Source: CAYGKP01 sp964350605 (GTDB lineage Bacteria; Bacteroidota; Bacteroidia; Cytophagales; JAAEPT01). Taken from it: a stretch of 5,525 nt of DNA. The stretch covers positions 1-5,525 of the forward strand of contig CAYGKP010000167.1 of the NCBI GenBank assembly GCA_964350605.1, read 5' to 3'. Positions 1-5,525 of the stretch are shown here, one piece after another. The position numbers and the translations under genes are program-made. Numbering within the stretch: position 1 is the first letter of the stretch; the number at the start of each line of letters is the position of its first letter. The notes under the pieces were generated by a model that was not told the origin of the DNA, searched no databases, and saw nothing but the letters and a program-made list of their open reading frames with translations.

Positions 1-2
1 GT

Positions 3-884
3 GGTGGCGCGATCTACACCTGGATGCAGCGAAACGCGGACCTGCCCGTAGTGGGAGAATGGATCTCGACACTGGAAGCAGCCCGGCTCATGGCCTGGTC
101 GGGCATGCTGTACGACACCCTGATCATCCCCCTTCTTCTTTGGCGGCGCACGCGGGTGCTCGGCATTCTGATGGCTTGTGGGTTTCACCTGACCAACGCT
201 TCGTTGATCACGTTTTACTCGCTCACCTGGCTGTTCATTTTTTCGTGCCTCATGTTTCTTCGGCCCGATTGGCCCCGGCGCATTCCGCTGGCGGGGCCTT
301 GGCTGAGCCGAACGTTTTTCCCGAAGTTCCAGCCCCAGCACGCGGCCGACAAACGAATGTTCCGCTTTCCGCCTTGGCATCAGGTACTCATTGGTGCCTA
401 CATTCTGCTGCAACTCTGGCTGCCGCTGCGCCATTACTTTTTGGTGGGCAACGTTCACTGGACCGACGAAGGCAGTCGCTTCGGGCACCACTTGCGCAGC
501 CGCCACAAAAACGGATCCCATCACTTCGTTGTGGTGGATTCCACCGGAAAACGACAGCGCGTCATCACCGCTCAGTTTTTACATCCAGACCAGCGGGGCT
601 ATGAATCGAATGACGCGGACAACTTGCTTCAATACGCCCATTACTTGGGGCGGGCCTATGATGATTCTTTGGGTGGAAGACACCAGGTGTTTGCCGTCGG
701 TCGTTTGTCGCTTGATGGCCGAGAAAGCCAAGAATTTGTCCTGGGCACCCTCGACCTGATGACCGTAGAACGAAAATGGTGGGCGGGTTCCGACTGGGTC
801 GTGCCGCTAGTTGACTGCGAGCCTTGCGCCCAGCATAAGCGCAGTGAATCTCAAACGCGAATCCAGCGACAAAAACACCCCTAA
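3..884 (+). CDS. Vitamin K-dependent gamma-carboxylase-like membrane protein (HTTM domain), 5'-truncated by the window edge
   Basis: The frame is open from the window edge to TAA at 882-884, giving about 293 visible residues. ATG at 24 is internal, because homologous-looking sequence continues upstream of it. Visible family features, in order, are the FDL-like membrane segment around LYDTLIIPLLLWRRTR (108-155), the FHLTNA motif (183-200) in the position of the conserved FH of human GGCX, and a further membrane helix. Next come LLQLWLP-LRH (408-434) and VHWTDEG (453-473). The C-terminal soluble part ends with LSLDGR (about 705-722) and DWVVPL. In animals the family carboxylates Glu using reduced vitamin K. 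Bacterial homologues are mostly uncharacterised, and the Leptospira one is reported to have altered activity. The catalytic lysine region lies outside the window, so activity cannot be judged. After WTDEG the protein reads RFGHHLRSRHKNG where bacterial relatives usually have an FSWRMML-like stretch. A hydrophilic tail with two Cys (DCEPC) ends the protein. Family assignment is firm; function is not. Confidence 0.85.
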   Translation, partial: GGAIYTWMQRNADLPVVGEWISTLEAARLMAWSGMLYDTLIIPLLLWRRTRVLGILMACGFHLTNASLITFYSLTWLFIFSCLMFLRPDWPRRIPLAGPWLSRTFFPKFQPQHAADKRMFRFPPWHQVLIGAYILLQLWLPLRHYFLVGNVHWTDEGSRFGHHLRSRHKNGSHHFVVVDSTGKRQRVITAQFLHPDQRGYESNDADNLLQYAHYLGRAYDDSLGGRHQVFAVGRLSLDGRESQEFVLGTLDLMTVERKWWAGSDWVVPLVDCEPCAQHKRSESQTRIQRQKHP

Positions 885-916
885 ACCCCCCGCTAGAAAG
901 CCGTAATTTGCGCCCG

Positions 917-2548
917 ATGTCTGAAGACACTCCCTCTTATCGTCCCTGGACACTCGCGGCTTGGATCTTGTTGCCCGCCGCGCTGCTGATTCACCTGGGG
1001 GCCATTCCGCTCCACGCCGACGAGCCGATCCGCGCTCTGGTCGCCTACGAGATGATCCTTCGGGACGACTATTTGGTTCCTACCCTGTTCGGCGAGTTGT
1101 ACTTCAAGAAGCCGCCACTTTACAACTGGCTGCTCGTGCCGTTCCTTCGCATCTTCGGTACGCACGAGTTCTGGGTGCGCTTGCCTTCGGTGCTCGCGCT
1201 GGTGGGCTACATGCTGACCGTGCGCCACTACGCCAAGCGCCATTTCAAGGCTCCGATGGTTTTTGTGGCCACCTTCGCGCTGCTGACTGGGAGCCGAATG
1301 CTGTTCTACGACTCGTTTCACGGGTTGATCGACATCACGTTCTCCTGGGTCATCTTCGCCCTGTTCATGGTGGTCTACCACGAAGGCGAACGCAAGCGAT
1401 GGGTTCGGTTTTTTGTCGGCGCGTTTTTCCTGGGGGCCGTTGGCTTCCTGCTCAAACACCTTCCGGCAGTCATCTTTTTGGGAGGCACCGCCTATGGTTA
1501 CCTTCTCTGGCGTCGCCAGTGGAAAGCCTTGATTCATCCGGGGCATTTGCTGGGCCTGTTGGCCTTCTTGATTCCCGTGGGCGGCTACTATTTCCTCTAT
1601 GGTCAAGAGGTGAAGCTCGACAACGTGTTCAGCACCCTAATCCGCGAGACCCTCATGCGGGCGGAAGACACGGGGGAACCGGTCGGCTTCTGGGGCCATT
1701 TGGCCTACTTTCCCATCGAGACGCTGATCGACCTATTGCCCTGGGGGCTGCTCGTGCTTCTGGCGATTCGCAAAGGCATTTGGGCCCACATCAAGCAAGA
1801 ACGATTCCTTGTGTTCTGCGTCTTGGTAGTGGCTGTTCACATTCTGCCCTATTGGATCTCCCCCATGAACCGGGCGCGGTACCTGTTCATGCTGCACCCG
1901 CTGCTCTTCTTTGTGCTCCTGCGTCTGTGGGAGAAGGCTGATTGGGCCGATTGGCGAAAACATTCGCTACGCGTCACCTTCCTGGTGGTTGCTGGTCTAG
2001 CCACGCTCAGTGCCGTTGGCCTGCTTGTTTTCGCCCTGTTGGGCAACCCCAACTGGGTCGGCGGCTTCGACCTTCACGCCGCCGTACCAGGCCTCTGGGC
2101 TGTGGCGTTGGGCCTGATGATCGGCTGTGGGTTTGTCTTTTTGAAAATGCGCAGGGCGCGCGAACACTTCTTGGTTCTCTTGGTCGTCTTCTTGGTCGTG
2201 ATTCGCATTGGCTTCAACCTGATCGTCTTTCCGGTGCGCGAGATCACCTCACCTGAAATGACCCAACGGGAAGATGCCCGACGCGTCGCCCAGAAGGCAA
2301 AGAATGGCGACTTACGGATTTTCAAGTACACGCCCTGCTCCATCGATTTGGCTTGGTACTTGTCCACTGCGCATCAATCAATCGTGCCCCGAGCATTTGA
2401 ACGCCCACGCGAGGGTGTCTATTACCTTATATTTATTGAGCCAAAACCAAAGCGTCTAAAGCGATTCAAGTACCTCGATCAGTTCCCTGCGATTCATGAC
2501 AATGGGATACCGTTATATTTGATCCTCCCGCGAGACACCACTCTGTGA
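917..2548 (+). CDS. GT39/PMT_2 (ArnT-like) polytopic membrane glycosyltransferase
   Basis: A 543-residue integral membrane protein, probably transferring a sugar from a polyprenyl-phosphate donor to an envelope acceptor on the periplasmic side. The N-terminal helix (about 11-30) is followed by a first periplasmic loop with the acidic pair Asp35-Glu36 in HADEPIRA. KKPPLYNW follows at 64-71. DE and KPP motifs in this arrangement are hallmarks of the ArnT/RgtA/PMT_2 group. Later come LID (about 137-139), a membrane segment with Lys180-His181, and NRARYLFMLHP (318-328), matching the usual RYLLP-like motif. About ten or more hydrophobic segments run to residue 438, then a roughly 100-residue soluble tail. 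I chose ATG 917 over in-frame TTG 908. AGAAAG at 895-900 is better spaced for the TTG, so that start (546 aa) stays possible. It begins 32 bases after the carboxylase-like gene and its TGA overlaps the next start, implying one operon. The acceptor and sugar cannot be read from sequence. Confidence 0.88.
   Translation: MSEDTPSYRPWTLAAWILLPAALLIHLGAIPLHADEPIRALVAYEMILRDDYLVPTLFGELYFKKPPLYNWLLVPFLRIFGTHEFWVRLPSVLALVGYMLTVRHYAKRHFKAPMVFVATFALLTGSRMLFYDSFHGLIDITFSWVIFALFMVVYHEGERKRWVRFFVGAFFLGAVGFLLKHLPAVIFLGGTAYGYLLWRRQWKALIHPGHLLGLLAFLIPVGGYYFLYGQEVKLDNVFSTLIRETLMRAEDTGEPVGFWGHLAYFPIETLIDLLPWGLLVLLAIRKGIWAHIKQERFLVFCVLVVAVHILPYWISPMNRARYLFMLHPLLFFVLLRLWEKADWADWRKHSLRVTFLVVAGLATLSAVGLLVFALLGNPNWVGGFDLHAAVPGLWAVALGLMIGCGFVFLKMRRAREHFLVLLVVFLVVIRIGFNLIVFPVREITSPEMTQREDARRVAQKAKNGDLRIFKYTPCSIDLAWYLSTAHQSIVPRAFERPREGVYYLIFIEPKPKRLKRFKYLDQFPAIHDNGIPLYLILPRDTTL
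2545..2548 (+). promoter_or_regulatory. GTGA stop/start overlap coupling the GT39 and GT2 genes
   Basis: The TGA of the GT39 gene (2546-2548) lies inside the GTG start of the GT2 gene (2545-2547). No purine-rich ribosome site sits at normal spacing upstream. This arrangement usually means that ribosomes finishing the first gene reinitiate on the second, keeping the two products in step. It supports a shared transcript and a shared pathway. Confidence 0.75.
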
Positions 2549-3513
2549 GTTTTACCGACCAACCCAAACTGTCCTTGGTCATCCCTGTGATGAACGAGGA
2601 GCAGAACATCGCCCCGCTCATTGAAGCGATTCGCACTGCCCTCGATTCTCAGCCTTTCGTGTATGAGGTCGTCTTAGTCGACGATGGCTCGACCGACTCG
2701 ACGGCCAAAAAAATCCTCGCTTACGACGACCCACGGATTTTTCTCGTCCAGTTCCGGCGCAACTTCGGCCAAAGCTCGGCGATGACCGCTGGCATCGATC
2801 AAGCCCGAGGCCAATACATCGTGACCCTCGATGGGGATTTGCAAAATGATCCAGCCGACATTCCCATGATGCTTGAAATGGCCGAGGCTGGCGAATGGGA
2901 TTTGGTAGCTGGTGTGCGCGCCAACCGAAAGGACGGGGCCTTGCTCCGCAAGCTGCCCTCGCGCCTGGCCAACCGCATGATCCGTCGCTCGACGGGAGTG
3001 AAAATCAAGGATTACGGCTGCACGCTGAAGGTTTTCGAATCGGACATTGCCAAGAACCTAGGCATGTACGGCGAGTTGCATCGCTTCATCCCCGTTCTGG
3101 CCAGCTTGCAAGGTGCACGCATCACGCAAGTGGACGTCAAGCACCACGCCCGCCAATTCGGCAAATCGAAGTACGGCATCGGGCGCACCTTCCGGGTGAT
3201 GAGCGACCTGCTCTTGATGCTCTTTTTTCTGCGCTATCGCCAGCGGCCCATCCACTTGCTCGGTAAGTGGGGCATCATGATGCTCCTGCTCGGTTTTGGG
3301 ATCGACACCTACCTACTGATCCGAAAGTTCGGCCTGGGCGAAGACCTCTGGGGTCGTCCGCTCTTGTTCTTAGGCATCCTCTTCCCGCTTGTCGGGCTAC
3401 AACTCATCATGACTGGGCTGCTCATGGAGGTGCAAATGCGCACCTACTATGAAAGTCAAGGAAAACGACCGTTCTCGGTGCGCCATGTCTTTGTCGGCGG
3501 AAGGAAAGCGTAA
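2545..3513 (+). CDS. GT2 family polyprenyl-phosphate sugar synthase (DPM1/ArnC/GtrB/RgtE-like)
   Basis: A 322-residue enzyme expected to move a sugar from a nucleotide donor to polyprenyl phosphate at the cytoplasmic membrane face. The GT-A domain starts with LSLVIPVMNEEQNI (9-22). It carries the nucleotide-binding VDDGSTD (45-51) and the metal-binding DGDLQNDP (96-103), the GT2 DXD equivalent. DYGCTLK (156-162), the acceptor-side HRFIPVLA (179-186) and RQFGKSKYG (203-211) are typical of the DPM1/GtrB branch. An amphipathic stretch at about 215-231 precedes two membrane helices (about 241-261 and 272-296), the usual two-TM anchor. Length is normal for ArnC/GtrB proteins. GTG 2545 is the natural start: it places LSLVIPV close to the N-terminus and overlaps the previous stop by four bases. 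No good Shine-Dalgarno precedes it, so coupled translation is likely. The GT39 neighbour is the obvious user of its product. The sugar is unknown. Confidence 0.93.
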   Translation: MSFTDQPKLSLVIPVMNEEQNIAPLIEAIRTALDSQPFVYEVVLVDDGSTDSTAKKILAYDDPRIFLVQFRRNFGQSSAMTAGIDQARGQYIVTLDGDLQNDPADIPMMLEMAEAGEWDLVAGVRANRKDGALLRKLPSRLANRMIRRSTGVKIKDYGCTLKVFESDIAKNLGMYGELHRFIPVLASLQGARITQVDVKHHARQFGKSKYGIGRTFRVMSDLLLMLFFLRYRQRPIHLLGKWGIMMLLLGFGIDTYLLIRKFGLGEDLWGRPLLFLGILFPLVGLQLIMTGLLMEVQMRTYYESQGKRPFSVRHVFVGGRKA

Positions 3514-4465
3514 GCTCATTCGCTGGGGCAAGACGTTGCTGAAAATCGGCGTCGCGGCACTTGCCTTTAAACTGATTTACGAATCGGTGGGGAAAGACGA
3601 GCTGAAAGGTGCGATCCAGCGAATGAATTGGGGGTGGGTGGTCTTGGCCGTCCTGGTCTATTTTCTGTCCCAGGCCATCTCGTCGGTTCGGTTCCAAATT
3701 TTCCTGCGTTGGATCGGCATCCGGATTCCGCAACTGGAAAACTTCAAGCTCTACCTTTTGGGTACCTACTATAACCTGGCCTTGCCCGGTGGCGTAGGCG
3801 GCGACGGCTACAAAGTCTACTTGTTGAACAAACGCACAGGCGCGCGCCTGAAGCCGTTGGGTTGGTCGTCGGTACTGGACCGGGCCAGCGGGCTCGTATC
3901 CATTTTCATCTTGATGACCTGTTTTGGGCTCTTGATCCCTTGGACCTACCCGCTGATTAACGATTGGCTGTGGTTGGGCCTGCCTGCACTGCTCATCGGC
4001 AATGCCCTGATTCTCAAGCTGTTTTTCCCGCTTTATTGGATTCCCTCATGGCGAGCCTTGCCCCTCTCGCTGGTCGTTCAATTGATGCAAGTAGGTGCCG
4101 CGATGATCTTCGCCTTGGCCTTGGGTGTCGAGGATCATTTTCCGGCCTACATCGTCGCCTTTTTGGTCAGCTCGGTGGCGACCATCATTCCGATCACCCC
4201 TGGGGGCATTGGCGTGCGCGAATTCACGGCTCTCTACCTCGCCCCTGAACTGAACATCGACCCGACCACCGCGGTGCTCATCAGCTTGTTCTTCAACCTC
4301 TCGGCGGTGCTCTTCGGCTTGATCGGAATGTACTTCAGCTTCCGCAAGCCCGCGCTGGAACCCATCGCGGAAGGACACAATTTCGAAGAGTGTGCCTTCG
4401 CTAAGCGAGGCGGTAGTACGCGACGTACCACTCCACAAACTTCCGAAGCCCCTCTCGAAGACTAA
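3485..4465 (+). CDS. UPF0104/YbhN-type membrane protein (lysylphosphatidylglycerol synthase TM-region superfamily), flippase-like
   Basis: A 326-residue multipass protein with about seven or eight membrane segments. Conserved family blocks are NLALPGGVGGDGYKVYLL (97-114), SSVLDRASGL (128-137) and IPITPGGIGVREF (235-247). They match the PGxxGGD, DR-G and P-S/T-PGGxGxxE motifs of this superfamily. The soluble aminoacyl-transferase domain of MprF is absent, so lysyl-PG synthesis is not implied. Members often sit beside glycosyltransferases, and a role in moving lipid-linked sugars has been suggested, but this is inference here. The start is uncertain. ATG 3485 gives a basic N-terminus before the first helix and overlaps the GT2 gene by 29 bases. 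ATG 3449 would add 12 polar residues and overlap by 65. Neither has a well-spaced ribosome site; AAGGA at 3458-3462 is too far from 3485. The last 21 residues (about 306-326, polar) are encoded inside the 3' end of the opposing epimerase gene and look like an accidental extension. Confidence 0.88.
   Translation: MSLSAEGKRKLIRWGKTLLKIGVAALAFKLIYESVGKDELKGAIQRMNWGWVVLAVLVYFLSQAISSVRFQIFLRWIGIRIPQLENFKLYLLGTYYNLALPGGVGGDGYKVYLLNKRTGARLKPLGWSSVLDRASGLVSIFILMTCFGLLIPWTYPLINDWLWLGLPALLIGNALILKLFFPLYWIPSWRALPLSLVVQLMQVGAAMIFALALGVEDHFPAYIVAFLVSSVATIIPITPGGIGVREFTALYLAPELNIDPTTAVLISLFFNLSAVLFGLIGMYFSFRKPALEPIAEGHNFEECAFAKRGGSTRRTTPQTSEAPLED
4401..4465. other. Convergent 3' overlap of the UPF0104-like and epimerase genes (65 bases)
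   Basis: The last codons of the + strand membrane protein and of the - strand epimerase share these bases. First codon positions of the two genes face each other, and the membrane protein's wobble base lies opposite the epimerase's second codon position. The epimerase reading here (FGYRPKVSLREGL...WYVAYYRLA) matches the usual family ending. The opposing tail is polar and unfamily-like. Epimerase coding is therefore probably ancestral, and the membrane protein seems to have run on after losing an earlier stop. There is no room for a conventional terminator between the genes. Confidence 0.8.
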
Positions 4466-5450
4466 CCTTCGGGCGGTAGCCAAAGTCGCGCTCGAAGGCC
4501 GTCATCTCCGCTCCGGTGCGCAGCACGTCGCCCGGGGGTAACGGCGCAAAGTTGATATGGGCCTTCTTACCCAGGTATTCCTCCAAGTAGCCGATGAAGT
4601 CCATCAGGTTCTCGGGATGCGACGCGCCAATGTTGTAAAGCCGATACGGCGCGGTGGAAACCCCAGGGGTCATCGATGCGCCCTCCGCAATTGGCTTGGG
4701 GTCTGACAACAACGCGCTGATGACCCCTTCGGCGATGTCGTCGATGTAGGTAAAGTCGCGAAACAGCTTTCCTTCGTTGTAAACGGTGATCGGCTCGCCC
4801 TTCGCGATTCGCTCGGCGAATAGGCAGGCAGCCATGTCCGGGCGACCATAGGGACCGTACACGGTAAAAAACCGAAGGCCCGTCACCGGCAAGCGATGCA
4901 GGTGGCTATAGGAATGGGCCAGTAGTTCATTCGATTTTTTGGTGGCCGCGTAGAAGCTGCGCGGATGATCGACGGGGTCCTCCACCGCGAAGGGAAATTT
5001 CTCGTTCATCCCGTAGACCGAGGACGAACTGGCGAACAGAAAGTGATCAACGCCTGCCTTTTGGGCCAGGTCCATCACCTCGAAAAAGCCTAGAATGTTG
5101 CTGTGAACGTATTTTTCAGGGTGTTCGAGTGAGTAGCGCACCCCCGCCTGCGCGGCTAAATGACAGACGCGGTGAATTTTCTCGCGCTTAAAAATGGCCT
5201 CCAATTCCGCGCGGTTCGCCAGGTCGAGCTTCTGAAATAGGCCCTGTTGGTAGGTGCCCGAGGGGACCAGCTTGCCGCTGCCCACCAAGGCCGAATCGAA
5301 GCCACAAAGCGCGAGACGGTCCAATTTCAGCTGGACTGAATAGTAATCGTTTAGCTCGTCGACCCCAATGACGCGGTGGCCCGCCTCCAGGAGTCGCTTC
5401 ATGGTAAAGGCCCCGATGAAGCCTGCTGCGCCGGTCAGTAAGATGGTCAT
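4401..5450 (-). CDS. NAD-dependent nucleotide-sugar epimerase, UDP-glucuronate 4-epimerase-like (extended SDR)
   Basis: A 349-residue cytoplasmic extended SDR enzyme. The Rossmann glycine motif is GAAGFIG (7-13), with Asp31 ending strand 2 (GVDELNDYY, 29-37). The NDYYSVQLKLDRL stretch resembles the NDYYDxxLKxxRL signature of UDP-glucuronate 4-epimerases. HLAAQAGVRYSLEHP (97-111), SSSSVYG (141-147), catalytic Tyr167-x3-Lys171 (YAATK), RFFTVYGPYGRPDMA (193-207), RDFTYIDDI (231-239) and PPGDVLRT (295-302) follow in order. The likely reaction is UDP-glucuronate to UDP-galacturonate. Other 4-epimerase or dehydratase specificities in the same superfamily cannot be excluded. Length is slightly above the usual 330-340, with the extra residues around 51-70 between helix 1 and strand 3. 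ATG 5448-5450 places the glycine motif at the expected distance from the N-terminus. No Shine-Dalgarno is visible; a perfect hairpin ends seven bases upstream of the ATG. The gene converges on the + strand group and overlaps its last gene by 65 bases. It may supply the sugar donor for those enzymes. Confidence 0.92.
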   Translation of the reverse strand: MTILLTGAAGFIGAFTMKRLLEAGHRVIGVDELNDYYSVQLKLDRLALCGFDSALVGSGKLVPSGTYQQGLFQKLDLANRAELEAIFKREKIHRVCHLAAQAGVRYSLEHPEKYVHSNILGFFEVMDLAQKAGVDHFLFASSSSVYGMNEKFPFAVEDPVDHPRSFYAATKKSNELLAHSYSHLHRLPVTGLRFFTVYGPYGRPDMAACLFAERIAKGEPITVYNEGKLFRDFTYIDDIAEGVISALLSDPKPIAEGASMTPGVSTAPYRLYNIGASHPENLMDFIGYLEEYLGKKAHINFAPLPPGDVLRTGAEMTAFERDFGYRPKVSLREGLRKFVEWYVAYYRLA

Positions 5451-5456
5451 GGTGGA

Positions 5457-5474
5457 GCACGCCCGGAGGCGTGC
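5457..5474 (-). promoter_or_regulatory. Perfect 7-bp hairpin with UNCG-type tetraloop in the epimerase leader
   Basis: On the - strand the sequence reads GCACGCC-TCCG-GGCGTGC: two perfectly complementary 7-base arms around a four-base loop. In RNA the loop is UCCG closed by a C-G pair, which fits the very stable cUNCGg class. Its 3' arm ends seven bases before the epimerase ATG. No run of U follows, so it does not look like an intrinsic terminator. It could protect the 5' end of the transcript, mark an RNA-processing site, affect ribosome access or belong to a dispersed palindromic repeat. The structure is seen directly; its role is unknown. Confidence 0.5.
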
Positions 5475-5483
5475 AGGGCAAAT

Positions 5484-5525
5484 CTACAATTTCTGATCGC
5501 CTTCCGGGTGGCGGGGGCCGTGGGC
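5484..5525 (-). CDS. Possible 3' end of an upstream - strand gene (13 codons, truncated by the window)
   Basis: Read on the - strand from the window edge, one frame stays open for 13 codons (ending GDQKL) and stops at TAG 5484-5486, 33 bases before the epimerase ATG. Third positions are mostly G or C, as in the known genes. The other two - strand frames are also open here. One ends at a TGA overlapping the epimerase ATG as ATGA. A stretch this short cannot prove coding, and no product can be named. Confidence 0.2.
   Translation of the reverse strand, partial: AHGPRHPEGDQKL

Noticed and set aside
893..1606. Long - strand open frame (237 codons) opposite the GT39 gene
   Set aside because: It lies entirely antisense to a gene with clear family motifs. 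Its translation is rich in Gln, His and Glu, as expected from the reverse complement of hydrophobic codons, and has no recognisable domain.
961..1941. Long + strand open frame (326 codons) inside the GT39 gene in another frame
   Set aside because: The translation is Arg/Pro/Ala/Gly-rich without domains. This is a typical out-of-frame shadow of GC-rich coding DNA.
2165..2205. Repeated CTTGGT units resembling a short tandem repeat
   Set aside because: They fall in a membrane helix rich in Leu and Val (LVLLVVFLVV), and similar codons explain the repetition. The unit length is irregular.
4396..4410. Small inverted repeat (CTTCGC-TAA-GCGAGG) around the epimerase stop codon, considered as a terminator
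   Set aside because: The stem is only six base pairs with one G-U on the + strand and weaker on the - strand. The loop is three bases and no U-run follows on either strand.
3485..4465. Lysylphosphatidylglycerol synthase (MprF) as the product name
   Set aside because: Only the transmembrane region is present. The C-terminal aminoacyl-transferase domain is missing, so lysyl-PG synthesis is not supported.
4046..4483. - strand open frame opposite the UPF0104-like gene, extending past its stop
   Set aside because: It is antisense to the GGIGVREF-containing coding region and conflicts with the well-supported epimerase frame on the same strand. No domain is recognisable.
5478..5500. Possible - strand promoter (TAGATT as a -10 element) for the epimerase
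   Set aside because: No -35-like sequence lies at suitable spacing, and the adjacent TG is not at the extended -10 position. The match is no better than chance in an AT-rich patch.

Overview
The window is a compact, almost fully coding stretch of bacterial DNA with moderately high GC (about 60% in lines I counted, falling to about 43% at 2401-2520). It holds five genes: four on the + strand in a tight row and one convergent gene on the - strand. Several polytopic membrane proteins, a polyprenyl-phosphate type glycosyltransferase and a nucleotide-sugar epimerase point to a Gram-negative-type bacterium that decorates its envelope with sugars. I cannot assign a taxon. A bacterial vitamin K-dependent carboxylase homologue occurs patchily across phyla, so it does not fix the lineage. 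No convincing Shine-Dalgarno sequence precedes any start in the window.

Layout. Positions 3-884 (+) are the C-terminal part of a vitamin K-dependent gamma-carboxylase-like (HTTM) membrane protein whose N-terminus lies left of the window. After a 32-base gap comes 917-2548 (+), a GT39/PMT_2 (ArnT-like) membrane glycosyltransferase. Its stop overlaps the GTG start of 2545-3513 (+), a GT2 polyprenyl-phosphate sugar synthase of the DPM1/ArnC/GtrB/RgtE type. That gene in turn overlaps 3485-4465 (+), a UPF0104/YbhN-type multipass membrane protein (lysylphosphatidylglycerol synthase TM-region superfamily). The 3' end of this last gene runs 65 bases into the 3' end of 4401-5450 (-), an extended SDR epimerase resembling UDP-glucuronate 4-epimerase. 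Upstream of the epimerase start is a perfect 7-bp hairpin with a UNCG-type loop (5457-5474). The right edge may hold the last codons of another - strand gene.

How the genes may work together (inference). The epimerase would supply a uronic nucleotide sugar such as UDP-galacturonate. The GT2 enzyme would load a sugar onto polyprenyl phosphate on the cytoplasmic face. The UPF0104 protein may help move or use the lipid-linked sugar across the membrane. The GT39 enzyme would transfer the sugar to lipid A, core or another acceptor on the periplasmic face. This parallels the rhizobial LpsL/RgtE/RgtA-D galacturonate system. The carboxylase-like protein may simply be a neighbour in the same transcription unit.

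No RNA genes, insertion sequences, CRISPR arrays or convincing intrinsic terminators were seen.
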